The notes: a model not told the origin generated them from the sequence alone. Positions 9,283-18,243 are shown, counted from the first letter of the stretch. The stretch is 64,000 nucleotides of DNA from Streptomyces zaomyceticus (GCF_014656215.1 NZ_BNBZ01000020.1:83145-147144), one strand, 5' to 3'. Translations and numbers: made by a program.

Positions 9283-9830
9283 CCCGCCTCCTGAACAGCC
9301 TGTCCCGGCCCGAACGCCCCCGCCCGGCCCTCAGCTACCGCGAGGTCGGCGCCACCCGGACCCCGGCCGCCCTCCCCGAGGGCTACCACCTCCTCCGGTA
9401 CAGCACGGTCGTCGGCCACGGCCGCGCCGCCTTCGAGGCCGCGGGCACCGCCGTCACCACCTGGCGGATGCACCGCGCCACCGGGGCGCGCCTCCTGGCG
9501 GACGCCGAACGCGCCGAGTCCGGGGTCGCCGTCGAGATATCGGCGGGCATCGGCCGGCTGCGGATCGGCGCCCCCTGCTCGGTGATCTGGACGGCGTACG
9601 AGGAGAACCGCGTCGGCTTCGCGTACGGCACCCTCACCGGGCATCCGGAGTGCGGCGAGGAGTCCTTCATGGTCCACCTGGAGCCGGACGGCACGGTCCG
9701 GTTCGCGGTCACCGCGTTCAGCCGCCCCGCCTCCTGGTACACACGGCTCGGCGGCCCCGTGGTCCCGCTGCTCCAGCGGGCGTACGCGCGCCGGCTCGGC
9801 CGGATCCTCCGGCGCCTCGTCAGGAGCTGA
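9279..9830 (+). CDS. DUF1990 family protein
   Basis: 183 residues; the ATG overlaps the stop of the YndJ-like gene, so translation is probably coupled. Features of DUF1990 are the LSYREVGATR start, a central GAPCSVIWTAYEENRVGFAYGT-type segment and the SFMVHLEPDG region. The family has no known activity; a lipid- or ligand-binding fold is possible. It shares the upstream operators with its partner. Confidence 0.8.
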   Translation: MTRLLNSLSRPERPRPALSYREVGATRTPAALPEGYHLLRYSTVVGHGRAAFEAAGTAVTTWRMHRATGARLLADAERAESGVAVEISAGIGRLRIGAPCSVIWTAYEENRVGFAYGTLTGHPECGEESFMVHLEPDGTVRFAVTAFSRPASWYTRLGGPVVPLLQRAYARRLGRILRRLVRS

Positions 9831-9852
9831 TCCCGGGCCGATACTGGAAGCG

Positions 9853-11289
9853 ATGGAGTGGTTCACCGCACCCGACCACTGGCTGAGCCGGATCGTCTTC
9901 CAGCGGGGCCTCGCCGGGCTGTACTGCGTGGCGTTCCTTTCGGCGGCCCTTCAGTTCCGGGCGCTGATCGGGGAACGCGGCATGCTCCCCGTACCGGAGT
10001 ACGTGCGCAGAACGGGACCCCGGCACACCCCCTCGCTCTTCCACTGGCGCTACTCCGACCGGCTCTTCGCGACCGTCGCGTGGTCCGGCGCGACGCTCGC
10101 CCTCGCGCTCGTGGCGGGTGCGGGGGACGCGGTGCCGCTGCCCGTCTCGATGCTGATGTGGCTGCTGCTGTGGGCGATGTACCTGTCGATCGTGAACGTG
10201 GGCCAGACCTGGTACTCCTTCGGCTGGGAGTCGCTGCTCCTGGAGACCGGCTTCCTGGCGGTCTTCCTCGGCAACGACGACACGGGTCCGCCCGTCCTGG
10301 TGCTCTTCCTGCTGCGCTGGCTGCTCTTCCGGGTCGAGTTCGGCGCGGGCCTCATCAAGATCCGCGGCGACCCCTGCTGGCGGAATCTGACCTGCCTCTA
10401 CCACCACCACGAGACCCAGCCGATGCCCGGCCCGCTGAGCTGGTTCTTCCACCACCTGCCGCGCCCGCTGCACCGGGTGGAGGTGGCGGCCAACCACGTC
10501 GTCCAGCTGCTCGTGCCGTTCCTGCTGTTCACCCCGCAGCCGGTGGCCACGATCGCCGCCGGGCTGATGATCGCGACCCAGCTGTGGCTGGTGCTCTCCG
10601 GCAACTTCGCCTGGCTGAACTGGATCACCATCGTGCTCGCCCTCTCCGTGGTGGACGCCTCCGCCGTCACCGGCGAGCACCCCCGGCCGGACCCGCCGCT
10701 CTGGTACGTGGTCGTGGTCGTCGCCGTGACCGCCTTCGTCCTCGTACGGAGCTACCGCCCGGTGCGCAACCTGCTCTCCCCGAACCAGGCGATGAACCGC
10801 TCGTACGACCCGTTCCACCTGGTCAACACGTACGGAGCGTTCGGCACGGTCGGCCGGATCAGGGACGAGATCGTCGTCGAGGGCACCGACGAGCCCGTAC
10901 CGCACGCGGGGACGGTGTGGCGCGAGTACGGCTTCAAGGGCAAGCCCGGTGATCCGCGCCGGCTCCCCCGGCAGTTCGCGCCGTACCATCTGCGGCTCGA
11001 CTGGCTGATGTGGTTCGCGGCGCTCAGCCCGGGGTACGCGCGCGACTGGTTCGGCCCGTTCGTGGAGCGCCTGCTCGACAACGACCGGGACACCCTGCGG
11101 CTGCTCGCCCACAACCCCTTCCCCGAGGCTCCGCCGACCTTCGTCCGGGCCCGGCTGTACCGCTACCGCTACACGACCTGGCGGGAGCTCCGCGCGACCG
11201 GGGCCTGGTGGCACCGGACGCTCGTACGGGAGTATCTGCCGCCGATCCGGCTGAGGGAACCGACGGACGGGCGACGGGCGGACGGGTGA
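9853..11289 (+). CDS. Lipase maturation factor family protein (DUF1222)
   Basis: 478 residues, with five to six membrane helices in the first 310 and a soluble C-terminal domain (about 315-470). It matches the lipase maturation factor family, whose vertebrate member LMF1 helps lipases fold. Characteristic stretches are RVEFGAGLIKIRGDPCWRNL and the MNRSYDPFHLVNTYGAFG region. Many Streptomyces carry such proteins, and their bacterial clients are not established. It stands alone 22 nt after DUF1990 and could be read from the same transcript. Confidence 0.85.
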   Translation: MEWFTAPDHWLSRIVFQRGLAGLYCVAFLSAALQFRALIGERGMLPVPEYVRRTGPRHTPSLFHWRYSDRLFATVAWSGATLALALVAGAGDAVPLPVSMLMWLLLWAMYLSIVNVGQTWYSFGWESLLLETGFLAVFLGNDDTGPPVLVLFLLRWLLFRVEFGAGLIKIRGDPCWRNLTCLYHHHETQPMPGPLSWFFHHLPRPLHRVEVAANHVVQLLVPFLLFTPQPVATIAAGLMIATQLWLVLSGNFAWLNWITIVLALSVVDASAVTGEHPRPDPPLWYVVVVVAVTAFVLVRSYRPVRNLLSPNQAMNRSYDPFHLVNTYGAFGTVGRIRDEIVVEGTDEPVPHAGTVWREYGFKGKPGDPRRLPRQFAPYHLRLDWLMWFAALSPGYARDWFGPFVERLLDNDRDTLRLLAHNPFPEAPPTFVRARLYRYRYTTWRELRATGAWWHRTLVREYLPPIRLREPTDGRRADG

Positions 11290-11302
11290 CCGGCGGGCAG
11301 AC

Positions 11303-11334
11303 GGACAGGCGGACAGGCGGACAGGCGGACAGGC
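11303..11334. repeat. Four tandem GGACAGGC repeats
   Basis: Four perfect 8-bp units directly after the lipase-maturation-factor gene, preceded by degenerate GACGGGCG-type units. Probably replication slippage; no role seen. Confidence 0.7.
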
Positions 11335-11367
11335 GACGGTGAGCGAGGCCGGAGACGCCCCGGAACG

Positions 11368-11407
11368 CACCGGTGCCCCCGGCCGTGGAAGGCCGGGGGC
11401 ACCGGTG
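11368..11407. terminator. Strong hairpin terminator, probably bidirectional
   Basis: A perfect 17-bp stem (CACCGGTGCCCCCGGCC and its complement) around a 6-nt loop. It lies between the plus-strand lipase-maturation-factor gene and the stop of the minus-strand small peptide gene. There is no T-run, as is usual in Streptomyces. Confidence 0.8.
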
Positions 11408-11417
11408 AAGCTAGGGC

Positions 11418-11588
11418 TCAGTCGATGCCCGGCAGGATGTGGGGCTCGGCGAGGTCGTCCTCGTAGCCCGCGAGCCGGATCGGGGCCGCATGGGCCCAGA
11501 CTTCGAGGCTCCCCAGCTCGCCGTTCCTGCGCGGCCGCTCTTTGGGTTCGGCTGGCCGCGGTTCCTGCTTCGTCAGTTCGGGTGTCAC
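11418..11588 (-). CDS. Small charged peptide, 56 residues (possible RiPP precursor or regulatory peptide)
   Basis: The GTG at 11588 has AAGGAG 8 nt upstream. The first half is Pro/Arg/Lys/Glu-rich like a leader (TPELTKQEPRPAEPKERPRR). The second half is hydrophobic and looks conserved (GSLEVWAHAAPIRLAGYEDD), ending in HILPGID. It ends just before the hairpin at 11368-11407. No tailoring enzyme is adjacent. I do not recognise the family. The leader/core shape could fit a ribosomally made, modified peptide, but it could equally be a small conserved protein. Confidence 0.6.
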   Translation of the reverse strand: MTPELTKQEPRPAEPKERPRRNGELGSLEVWAHAAPIRLAGYEDDLAEPHILPGID

Positions 11589-11888
11589 CGCGCACTCCTT
11601 CGTGTCACGTACCTGTAGGACAAGTGCCGGTCGGTCGCGGTGGCGCCGTTCGTCGGGCGGGACCGCGGCCTTGGTGGAAGGCCTGTCCCTGGTAGGCCGT
11701 GAGGACGGTGTGTCTCCTCGGTGGCCGACCGTGAACATCAGAGTAACCAAATGAGCGCGTCCGCGCTCTACCGGGCTCGGAAGTGTGACGCGTTCGGGTG
11801 AATCGAACCGAAAGAGCGCCCCACCGGGCCGGTGGGGCGCTCTTGTCAGGACTGCCGAAACCGCTTTTCACCCCATGGGGCGTGATTT

Positions 11889-13373
11889 CTACCAGTTCGC
11901 CTGGGAGTAGTCCTTCAGGAAGCAGCCGTAGAGGTCCTCGCCGTGCTCGCCGCGCACGATCGGGTCGTAGACGCGGGCCGCGCCGTCGACCAGGTCGAGC
12001 GGGGCGTGGAAGCCGGCCTCGGCGAGGCGCAGCTTGTCGAAGTGCGGACGCTCGTCGGTGATCCAGCCGGTGTCGACGGAGGTCATGAGGATGCCGTCGG
12101 TCTTGAACATCTCCTCACCGCTGGTCCGCGTCACCATGTTCATCGCGGCCTTGGCGGCGTTGGTGTTCGGGTGCCCCGCACCCTTGTAACCACGGCTGAA
12201 GACGCCTTCCATCGCGGAGACGTTCACGACGTACGAACGCCCGCTGTCGGCCTTCCTCGCGGCCTCGGCCATCACCGGCCGCAGCTTGCTGATGAGGATG
12301 AACGGCGCCGTGTAGTTGCACAGCTGGGTCTCGAGCAGCTCCACCGGGGAGATCTGCTCGATGCTCTGCACCCACGTGTTGGAGTCGACGACGTCCGGCA
12401 CCAGGCCGCCCGCGTCGATGGCGGTCCCGTCGATGTGCTTGGCGATGGTGGCGTTGCCGGCGACGAGCGCGAGGTCGGCGACCTGCTGGGCCTCCAGGTT
12501 TTGCACACCGGCGGGCAGCTCGGACGATCCGACGAGCTCGCCGACGGCGCCGGAGTTGAAGGCACCGATGACATGGTGGGCGGGAAGCTCACCGGCCGGC
12601 AGCGGCGCGCTCTCGCCGTCGACCAGCGCGGCGTACGCGGACGGCAGCCGGCGCACGGTCTGCGTCGCGTTGTTGATGAGGATGTCGAGCGGCCCCGCCT
12701 CGGTCATCTGGTCGGCGAGGGCCACGGCCTGGGCCGGGTCGCGCAGGTCGATGCCGACGACCTCCAGGCGGTGCATCCAGTCCGCGGAGTCGTCCATGGC
12801 CTTGAAGCGGCGGATGGCGTCCTTGGGGAAGCGGGTGGTGATGGTGGTGTGGGCACCGTCGCGCAGCAGCCGCAGCGCGATGTACATGCCGATCTTGGCC
12901 CGGCCGCCGGTGAGCAGGGCGCGCTTGCCCGTGAGGTCGGCGCGGGCCTCGCGCTTGGACCGGTTCTCGGCGGCGCACTTCTGGCAGAGCTGGTGGTAGA
13001 AGTAGTCGACCTCGACGAACCGCGTCTTGCAGACGTAGCAGGAGCGCGGACGCTGGAGTATCCCGGCGATCCTGCCCTCCTCCGTGACGGAGGAGGGCAG
13101 GATGCCCTCGGTCTCGTCGTCGATGCGCTGCGCGGAGCCGGTGGCCGTGGCCTCGGTGACCGCCTTGTCGTTGGCGGTCTTCGACGCCCGGCGCTCCTGG
13201 CGGCGGCGCTGCTTCACCGTCCGGTAGATCCCGGCCGTGGCGCGCCGGACGAGGATCGCGTCCGGGTGGTCGACGTCCAGCGTGTCGAGCTCGTCGAGGA
13301 CGGCGAGACAGACGGCCAGGCGCTCGGGGTCGACGCCCGGCCCGTAGTCCTGGGTTTCTTCGGTCACCGTCAT
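11889..13373 (-). CDS. SDR-family oxidoreductase with N-terminal CxxC zinc motif
   Basis: 494 residues. The N-terminal 150 residues hold a charged helical region and a four-cysteine motif (Cys112/Cys115 and Cys130/Cys133) that should bind zinc. The rest is a Rossmann-fold short-chain dehydrogenase with cofactor motif TGGRAKIG (155-162) and an NNATQ segment. The usual catalytic Tyr-x3-Lys is replaced by Thr404-x3-Lys408 (HPNTNAAK), so the reaction is uncertain; this may be a normal trait of the subfamily. The ATG at 13373 is used because the frame upstream loses protein character. A single gene, minus strand. Confidence 0.8.
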   Translation of the reverse strand: MTVTEETQDYGPGVDPERLAVCLAVLDELDTLDVDHPDAILVRRATAGIYRTVKQRRRQERRASKTANDKAVTEATATGSAQRIDDETEGILPSSVTEEGRIAGILQRPRSCYVCKTRFVEVDYFYHQLCQKCAAENRSKREARADLTGKRALLTGGRAKIGMYIALRLLRDGAHTTITTRFPKDAIRRFKAMDDSADWMHRLEVVGIDLRDPAQAVALADQMTEAGPLDILINNATQTVRRLPSAYAALVDGESAPLPAGELPAHHVIGAFNSGAVGELVGSSELPAGVQNLEAQQVADLALVAGNATIAKHIDGTAIDAGGLVPDVVDSNTWVQSIEQISPVELLETQLCNYTAPFILISKLRPVMAEAARKADSGRSYVVNVSAMEGVFSRGYKGAGHPNTNAAKAAMNMVTRTSGEEMFKTDGILMTSVDTGWITDERPHFDKLRLAEAGFHAPLDLVDGAARVYDPIVRGEHGEDLYGCFLKDYSQANW

Positions 13374-13450
13374 GGCCTTCGGGGTCCTCGTTCGCTCGTA
13401 CGTCGCCGTTCGCCGGCTGTCGCCGTTCATGGGCTCTCGAGAGTGCAACT

Positions 13451-14164
13451 TTACGGAGCCGGGGGCCGCGCCTCCAAACCCGTTCGGGGGGCGTGGTCGA
13501 AGACACAGTCTCCGCAGAGCCCTCCGCCGGGGCAGCGGTAGTAGAGACAGCAGCTCGCCCGGCGCAGCCGGGGGCCGCGGACCGTGCCCGCGAGGTCGGG
13601 GTGGTCGAGGAGGCCCGCCACCAGTGCGGCGGCCCGCTCGGCCGCCCCGGGGCGGCCGTGGGCGTGCGCCCAGCGGGTCAGCTCGCGCAGCGCCCCCGCG
13701 AGGGCGGAGCCCGCGTTGCCCCAGAGCAGGCGCGGGGAGATGTGGCCGTCGCGGCGCAGGGCCGCGTGGAGCGGCACGAGATGGGCCTCCTGGACGGCCG
13801 CGCGGAGCGCGTCCACCGTCCCGGGGCGGGTCTCGGAGCCCGCCCACCACAGGTCGTCGGGGGAGGTGAGCGCCCCGTCCCAGTGCAGATCCGAAGGGTC
13901 GAGGGCGGGGAAGCGGCCGTGGAGCGCGGCCGGCCCGAGGGCGGTCGACCAGAGCCGGGCCGCGAGCCCGAGGTGGGCGACGGAGGCGCCGACGCGCCGC
14001 TCGGGGGCGCCGAGCCGGGCGGCGACCCGGTCCACCCGGGCGTGGAGGGGGCCGTCCTCCCCCGCGTACAGGCGCGCGAGCGGGCGGTGTGCCCCGCCTG
14101 TCTCCGGCGCGGTGGTGCGCAGGGCGAAGAATCCGCCCACCGATCCGCTCTCGACAAGATCCAC
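13451..14164 (-). CDS. FhuF-like (2Fe-2S)-binding ferric-siderophore reductase
   Basis: 237 residues. The C terminus carries the FhuF-type cluster signature, two adjacent cysteines then CGDC (CCLYYRCPGGGLCGDC), which binds a [2Fe-2S] cluster. Such proteins reduce ferric iron in imported siderophores in the cytoplasm. The N-terminal part (about 1-190) is the FhuF helical domain. It lies 78 nt upstream of the SDR gene on the same strand, and co-transcription is possible. No siderophore transporter is adjacent. Confidence 0.75.
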   Translation of the reverse strand: MDLVESGSVGGFFALRTTAPETGGAHRPLARLYAGEDGPLHARVDRVAARLGAPERRVGASVAHLGLAARLWSTALGPAALHGRFPALDPSDLHWDGALTSPDDLWWAGSETRPGTVDALRAAVQEAHLVPLHAALRRDGHISPRLLWGNAGSALAGALRELTRWAHAHGRPGAAERAAALVAGLLDHPDLAGTVRGPRLRRASCCLYYRCPGGGLCGDCVFDHAPRTGLEARPPAP

Positions 14165-14375
14165 CCGACGTTCCCCCTGGTTCCGTGCCGAAGTTTTCCG
14201 ACCACCGTAGCGGCCCCGGACAGCTCCCCGATCTGCTACCTAAAGGCCGCTTTGCACCCGTTCCGACCTGCGATGGCGTACACCTGAAGGCGTAGACGGG
14301 GCCCACGTACTGCGACCGGCGTACCCACGAAGACGTCCCCTGGTACGACGACGCGATCGGCCGGGAAGAGAGATC

Positions 14376-15395
14376 GTGGAAGGTATGAGTCCCCTCCTGC
14401 TGTCCGTCATCCTGGCCCTGGTCTCGGCGGTCGCCTACGCGGCCGCGGCGATCGTGCAGGAGCGGGTCGCGGCCTCCGCCACCGGTCCGCGCTACGCGCC
14501 GCTGCGCAGCCCCGCCTGGTGGGGGTCCGTCCTGCTCAACGGCGTCGGCGCGACCCTGCACGTCGCGGCCCTCGCGTACGGACCGCTCAGCCTGGTCCAG
14601 CCGCTGGGTGCCCTCACGATCGTGTTCGCGCTGCCCATGGCGGCCCTGTTCGTCGGCCGCAGGGCCGGATCGCGGGCCTGGCGCGGCGCCCTGATGGCCA
14701 CGGTGGGCCTGGCGGGGCTGCTCAGCCTCACCAGCGGCGCCGAGACGCGGTCCCTGACCGACGGCGACCGCTGGCTCCTCGCGGGCTGCACCTTCGCCGT
14801 GGTGGCCGCCCTGTTCACCGCCGCGCACCTGATCGGCAGGTCCGTGCTGCGCAGCGTCGTCCTCGCCGCCGCGGCCGGTGTCGCCTTCGGGATCGCCTCC
14901 GTCTTCACGAAGGCGGTGGCCGAGGAGTGGACGCCCGACGCGCCGCTCGCCGAGTGGACGGGGCTGCTCGTGCTCTCGGCCCTCGCCGTGACGGGCCTGC
15001 TGCTGTCGCAGGCCTCGTACCGGGGCGCGGGCCTGGCCGCCCCGCTGGCCACCGTCACGGTGGTCAACCCGGTGGTCGCCGCCGCCGTGGGACTGACCCT
15101 GTTCGGCGAGAGCTTCCGCTACGGGACGGCGGGCACCGTCGCCGCCCTGATCTGCGGCGCGGTCGCCGCGGGCGGCCTGGTCCAGCTCACGCTCGACCGG
15201 ATGACGGTCCCGGCGCCGTCGCCCGCGGCGTCGGACGCTCCGCGCGAGCCGCGGTCCGGGCGCGGGCCGACGGGGTCAGATGGTGACGCCCCGCGCCCTG
15301 AGATAGGCCAGGGGGTCGATGTCGGAGCCGTACCCGGGACCCGTCCTTACCTCGAAGTGGAGGTGCGGTCCCGAGCTGTTGCCGGTCGACCCTGA
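14376..15395 (+). CDS. DMT/EamA-type multi-pass membrane protein
   Basis: 339 residues with nine to ten membrane helices between residues 4 and 275, in the arrangement of drug/metabolite transporters. The GTG at 14376 has GGAAGAGAG at a good distance; an ATG three codons later is too close to a Shine-Dalgarno sequence. The last 40 or so residues are Arg/Gly/Pro-rich and are encoded antisense to the 3' end of the convergent hydrolase gene (120-bp overlap), so this tail may be fortuitous. The substrate is unknown. Confidence 0.75.
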   Translation: MEGMSPLLLSVILALVSAVAYAAAAIVQERVAASATGPRYAPLRSPAWWGSVLLNGVGATLHVAALAYGPLSLVQPLGALTIVFALPMAALFVGRRAGSRAWRGALMATVGLAGLLSLTSGAETRSLTDGDRWLLAGCTFAVVAALFTAAHLIGRSVLRSVVLAAAAGVAFGIASVFTKAVAEEWTPDAPLAEWTGLLVLSALAVTGLLLSQASYRGAGLAAPLATVTVVNPVVAAAVGLTLFGESFRYGTAGTVAALICGAVAAGGLVQLTLDRMTVPAPSPAASDAPREPRSGRGPTGSDGDAPRPEIGQGVDVGAVPGTRPYLEVEVRSRAVAGRP

Positions 15396-16757
15396 GCGTC
15401 CGATGCGCTGACCGGCGGTGACGCGCTGGCCCTCGCGGACGGAGAGCGCGGAGAGGTGCGCGTACTGGCTGTAGCGGCCGTCGTCGTGGCGGAGCACGAT
15501 CTGGTAGCCGTACGCACCGCCCCATCCGGCGGAGACGATCCGTCCGCCGGCCACGGCCTTGACCGAGGTGCCGGTGGGCACGGGGAAGTCGACACCGGTG
15601 TGGTAGCCGCTGGACCAGGAGGAACCGGGCTTGCCGTAGCGGGTGCCGATGCCCGCGGAGACGGGCGCGGAGTAGCGGTCCTCGTCCACGACGGCCGGGC
15701 GGGGCTTGGTGGTCGGCCGGGGAGCGGGCTTCGTCCTGGGCTTGGCCGTCGGCTTCGGGGCGGGCTTGACGGTGGGCCCGGCCACGGGCTTGGTCGTCGA
15801 TCCGGCCCCGGGCCTGCCGGTCGGCTTCGCGACGGGCCTGGTGGTCGGTCCGGTGCTCGGCCCGGCCCCGGGCTGCCGGGACGGCTTCGTCACCGGGTGC
15901 GCGGCGGGCCGGGTCCGGGGCACGGTGGCCCGGACCGAGGGCTTCGCCGGAGGCGTCGTGGCCGAGGGGGCCTTCGTCGGGGGCGTCGTGGGAGGCGTGG
16001 CCGCCGGCCGGGTCGCCCTCGCGGGCTCCGTCGCCTTCGTCCCCTCCGCCTTCTTCGCCTCGTCCGGCTTCTTCGGCGCGGTGATCCGCAAGGTCAGGCG
16101 CTGGCCGGGGTGGATGAGGTCGGGGTCGTCGCCGACGACGGACTTGTTGCTGTCGTACAGCCGCTTCCAGCCGCCCTGGACCCGCTCGTCGCGGGCGATC
16201 GTCGACAGGGAGTCGCCGGGCGTCACCGTGTACATCTCACGGACGGTGGGCACGGCGGTGGGACCGACGTTCCTGGCCGGCTGCTCGGGTAAGGCACGCT
16301 GCCCGGGCAGGGACGCGGTCCTCGGCGCGTTCCCGCCACCGGACGCCGTTCCTCGGGGCGTGATGTCCGGCGCGTCCCCGCCACGGGCGAGACCCGCGCG
16401 GGAGCCGCAGGACGGCCAGGCGCCGGGCCCCTGGCCCTTCAGGACGCGCTCGGCGATCGCGATCTGCTGGTCCTTGGAGGCGAGGTCGGCGCGCGGCGCG
16501 TAGTGCGTCCCGCCGTACTGCTCCCAGGTGGACTGGCTGAACTGGAGTCCGCCGAAATAGCCGTTGCCCGTGTTGATGTGCCAGTTGGAGGTCGACTCGC
16601 AGGCGGCGACCTTCTCCCAGACATCGAGCGAGGCGGCCTGTACGGCGCCCGCGCCGATCAGCGGCAGCGCCATTCCGGCGCTTCCCGCGGTGACGGTGAG
16701 CGAGGCACGGTTGATCCGGCTCGGCTGGTGGCGGCGGTGACGTCCGCGTACGGCCAT
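15276..16757 (-). CDS. Secreted cell-wall hydrolase: Rpf transglycosylase, LysM and M23 peptidase
   Basis: 493 residues. The ATG at 16757 has AAGGGGGG upstream. Domains in order: signal peptide (ends near residue 43), resuscitation-promoting-factor transglycosylase domain (CESTSNWHINTGNGYFGGLQ, catalytic Glu), LysM peptidoglycan-binding domain (TVTPGDSLSTIARDERVQGG), a long Pro/Lys/Thr linker with repeated TKPxxKPT units, and a C-terminal M23 zinc endopeptidase (HTGVDFPVPTG and HLHFEV carry metal ligands). It should cut both glycan strands and peptide cross-links during growth or spore germination. No c-di-AMP riboswitch was found in the short upstream gap. Confidence 0.9.
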   Translation of the reverse strand: MAVRGRHRRHQPSRINRASLTVTAGSAGMALPLIGAGAVQAASLDVWEKVAACESTSNWHINTGNGYFGGLQFSQSTWEQYGGTHYAPRADLASKDQQIAIAERVLKGQGPGAWPSCGSRAGLARGGDAPDITPRGTASGGGNAPRTASLPGQRALPEQPARNVGPTAVPTVREMYTVTPGDSLSTIARDERVQGGWKRLYDSNKSVVGDDPDLIHPGQRLTLRITAPKKPDEAKKAEGTKATEPARATRPAATPPTTPPTKAPSATTPPAKPSVRATVPRTRPAAHPVTKPSRQPGAGPSTGPTTRPVAKPTGRPGAGSTTKPVAGPTVKPAPKPTAKPRTKPAPRPTTKPRPAVVDEDRYSAPVSAGIGTRYGKPGSSWSSGYHTGVDFPVPTGTSVKAVAGGRIVSAGWGGAYGYQIVLRHDDGRYSQYAHLSALSVREGQRVTAGQRIGRSGSTGNSSGPHLHFEVRTGPGYGSDIDPLAYLRARGVTI

Positions 16758-16847
16758 GGGCCCCCCTTGAACACAGCAGCAGCCGTCCAAGTTAGGGGTG
16801 GCGCACGCTCCGTGACAAGGGATACGCGAAAGCTCAACCCGCTTCCG

Positions 16848-17057
16848 TCACCTCTGCGTTGACGCCACGCGGCGACCGGCGGGGCCCGGCTGGGGCTGAG
16901 GCTCCGGTTCCGGCACCGGTCCGCCGGGCTGTGGCGCCGGGCTCGGATCGGGGTCGGGCGGGACCGGCACCGGGTTCGGCGGAGGTACGGGCGGAGGGGT
17001 GGGCACCGGCGGCGGAATGGGCGAGGGGGGCAGCGGGTCGGGGTACGGGTGGGTCAT
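16848..17057 (-). CDS. Small proline-rich protein, 69 residues
   Basis: The ATG at 17057 has GAGAGG at a usable distance. The product is almost entirely Pro with Asp, Glu and Gln (PPPVPTPPPVPPPNPVPVPP) and has no membrane segment. Coding status rests on the ribosome-binding site and frame only; function unknown. Confidence 0.4.
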   Translation of the reverse strand: MTHPYPDPLPPSPIPPPVPTPPPVPPPNPVPVPPDPDPSPAPQPGGPVPEPEPQPQPGPAGRRVASTQR

Positions 17058-17088
17058 GACGGGACCTCTCGGTCGACGGGTTCGTCCC

Positions 17089-17820
17089 TCACCAGGGTCG
17101 CCCGGCGGGCCCGGCCGCGCCTGCCGGATCCCGTCCTTCGGGTCGGTCCCGCGCTCCCGCCGACCGGGTCCGCGCCGCGGCCACGGCCGCGGCGGCCGCG
17201 GCGAGCCCGGGACGAGGGCCGGCCAGGACGGGCCGCCGGGTCGACATCCGCCCGACGGCGTCCGCCATGGACTCCTGGGCGAGCACCACGACACTGCCGT
17301 CCGTCTCGGGCGCGCCGTCCACCGCCGCCGCCACGGCGTCGAGGTAGCCGTCCCGGTCCCCCGCCTCGAACAGCTCCCAGGCCCCCTCCATCACGGCGGT
17401 GCCGATGAACGAGGTGCCCGGCCCCGACTCCTCGGCGATGAGCGCGACGGTGGGCTCCACGGTGGAGCGCAGGGCCGCGACCACGATGATGCGGTCGTAC
17501 CGGGCGGCCTCGGCGGCGATCGCCCGGTCCACCCGCAGCACGGGCACGCCGAGCCCGGCCGCCTGGCGCTCGGCGACCCCGCCGATCGTGGAACAGGTGC
17601 AGAGCACGGCGTCGGCACCGTCGGCGACGGCCCGGGCGAGCACGGCGGCGACCGACGCCGTGACGGCCCCGGGTCCCGCCTCCCGGGCGCGCACCAGCAG
17701 CTTCTCGTCGACGAGGTGGCGCAGGACGAGCCCCGGGTGGTACCGGTCGCGCAGCCCGTCGAAGACGGGCACGTGGACCGGCGAGGTGTGCAGCAGCGCC
17801 AGGGTGCCCGTCGTGCTCAC
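17089..17820 (-). CDS. Aspartate/glutamate racemase-like protein
   Basis: 243 residues from a GTG at 17820, which overlaps the stop of the GNAT gene upstream (GTGA), so translation is coupled. The fold is Asp/Glu/hydantoin racemase-like: the first active-site region is VLCTCSTIGG with a Cys. The second region reads VVVLAQESMA, without the second Cys used by true two-base racemases. It may be an isomerase or decarboxylase of this superfamily; the substrate is unknown. The Ala/Arg-rich tail after residue about 205 is poorly conserved in character. Confidence 0.65.
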   Translation of the reverse strand: MSTTGTLALLHTSPVHVPVFDGLRDRYHPGLVLRHLVDEKLLVRAREAGPGAVTASVAAVLARAVADGADAVLCTCSTIGGVAERQAAGLGVPVLRVDRAIAAEAARYDRIIVVAALRSTVEPTVALIAEESGPGTSFIGTAVMEGAWELFEAGDRDGYLDAVAAAVDGAPETDGSVVVLAQESMADAVGRMSTRRPVLAGPRPGLAAAAAAVAAARTRSAGARDRPEGRDPAGAAGPAGRPW

Positions 17821-18161
17821 CACAGTTCCGGGGTGGCCTTGAGCTGGAGCTTCGCCGAACGGACCAGCTCGGACGGGGCGACCGGGGCCTCGTCCGGGTG
17901 GCGCTCGGCCCACGCGGCGGCGTACGGGCAGAGCGGCACGACGGGGACGCCCTCGGCGGCGGCCATCGCGTAGAACTCGCGTACGAGCGCCCCGGCGACA
18001 CCCTTCCCCTCGTGACCGTCCTCGACGACGGTGTGCACCGCGACCAGGGCGTGCGGCTCGGCGTCCAGGGCGAAGTAGACGACGACACCGACGTAGGTGT
18101 CGCCCTCGAACGCCTCGAGACGCCCACCGGCCCGGTCGTCACGCATCGTCGGCTCTGCCAT
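17817..18161 (-). CDS. GNAT-family N-acetyltransferase (YjdJ-like)
   Basis: 114 residues. The ATG at 18161 has GGGAGGG upstream. It has the small single-domain GNAT layout, with the acetyl-CoA loop in HEGKGVAGALV and the C-terminal VPLCPYAAAWAERHPD typical of the short YjdJ-like group. The acceptor is unknown. It is translationally coupled to the racemase-like gene downstream. Confidence 0.75.
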   Translation of the reverse strand: MAEPTMRDDRAGGRLEAFEGDTYVGVVVYFALDAEPHALVAVHTVVEDGHEGKGVAGALVREFYAMAAAEGVPVVPLCPYAAAWAERHPDEAPVAPSELVRSAKLQLKATPELW

Positions 18162-18243
18162 GCGGCGGCCCTCCCTGGGCTCGGACGGCGCGGTCACATC
18201 GTTCGACCGGGGTCGCTCGGCTCGAACCACCCGACTCGGTCGT

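Noticed and set aside
13374..14828. Upstream extension of the SDR frame
   Set aside because: Protein character is lost before ATG 13373, and the FhuF-like and DMT genes occupy this DNA in other frames.
16758..16850. c-di-AMP (ydaO) riboswitch upstream of the Rpf-type gene
   Set aside because: Often found before Streptomyces rpf genes, but the gap is only about 90 nt and lacks the expected paired regions.
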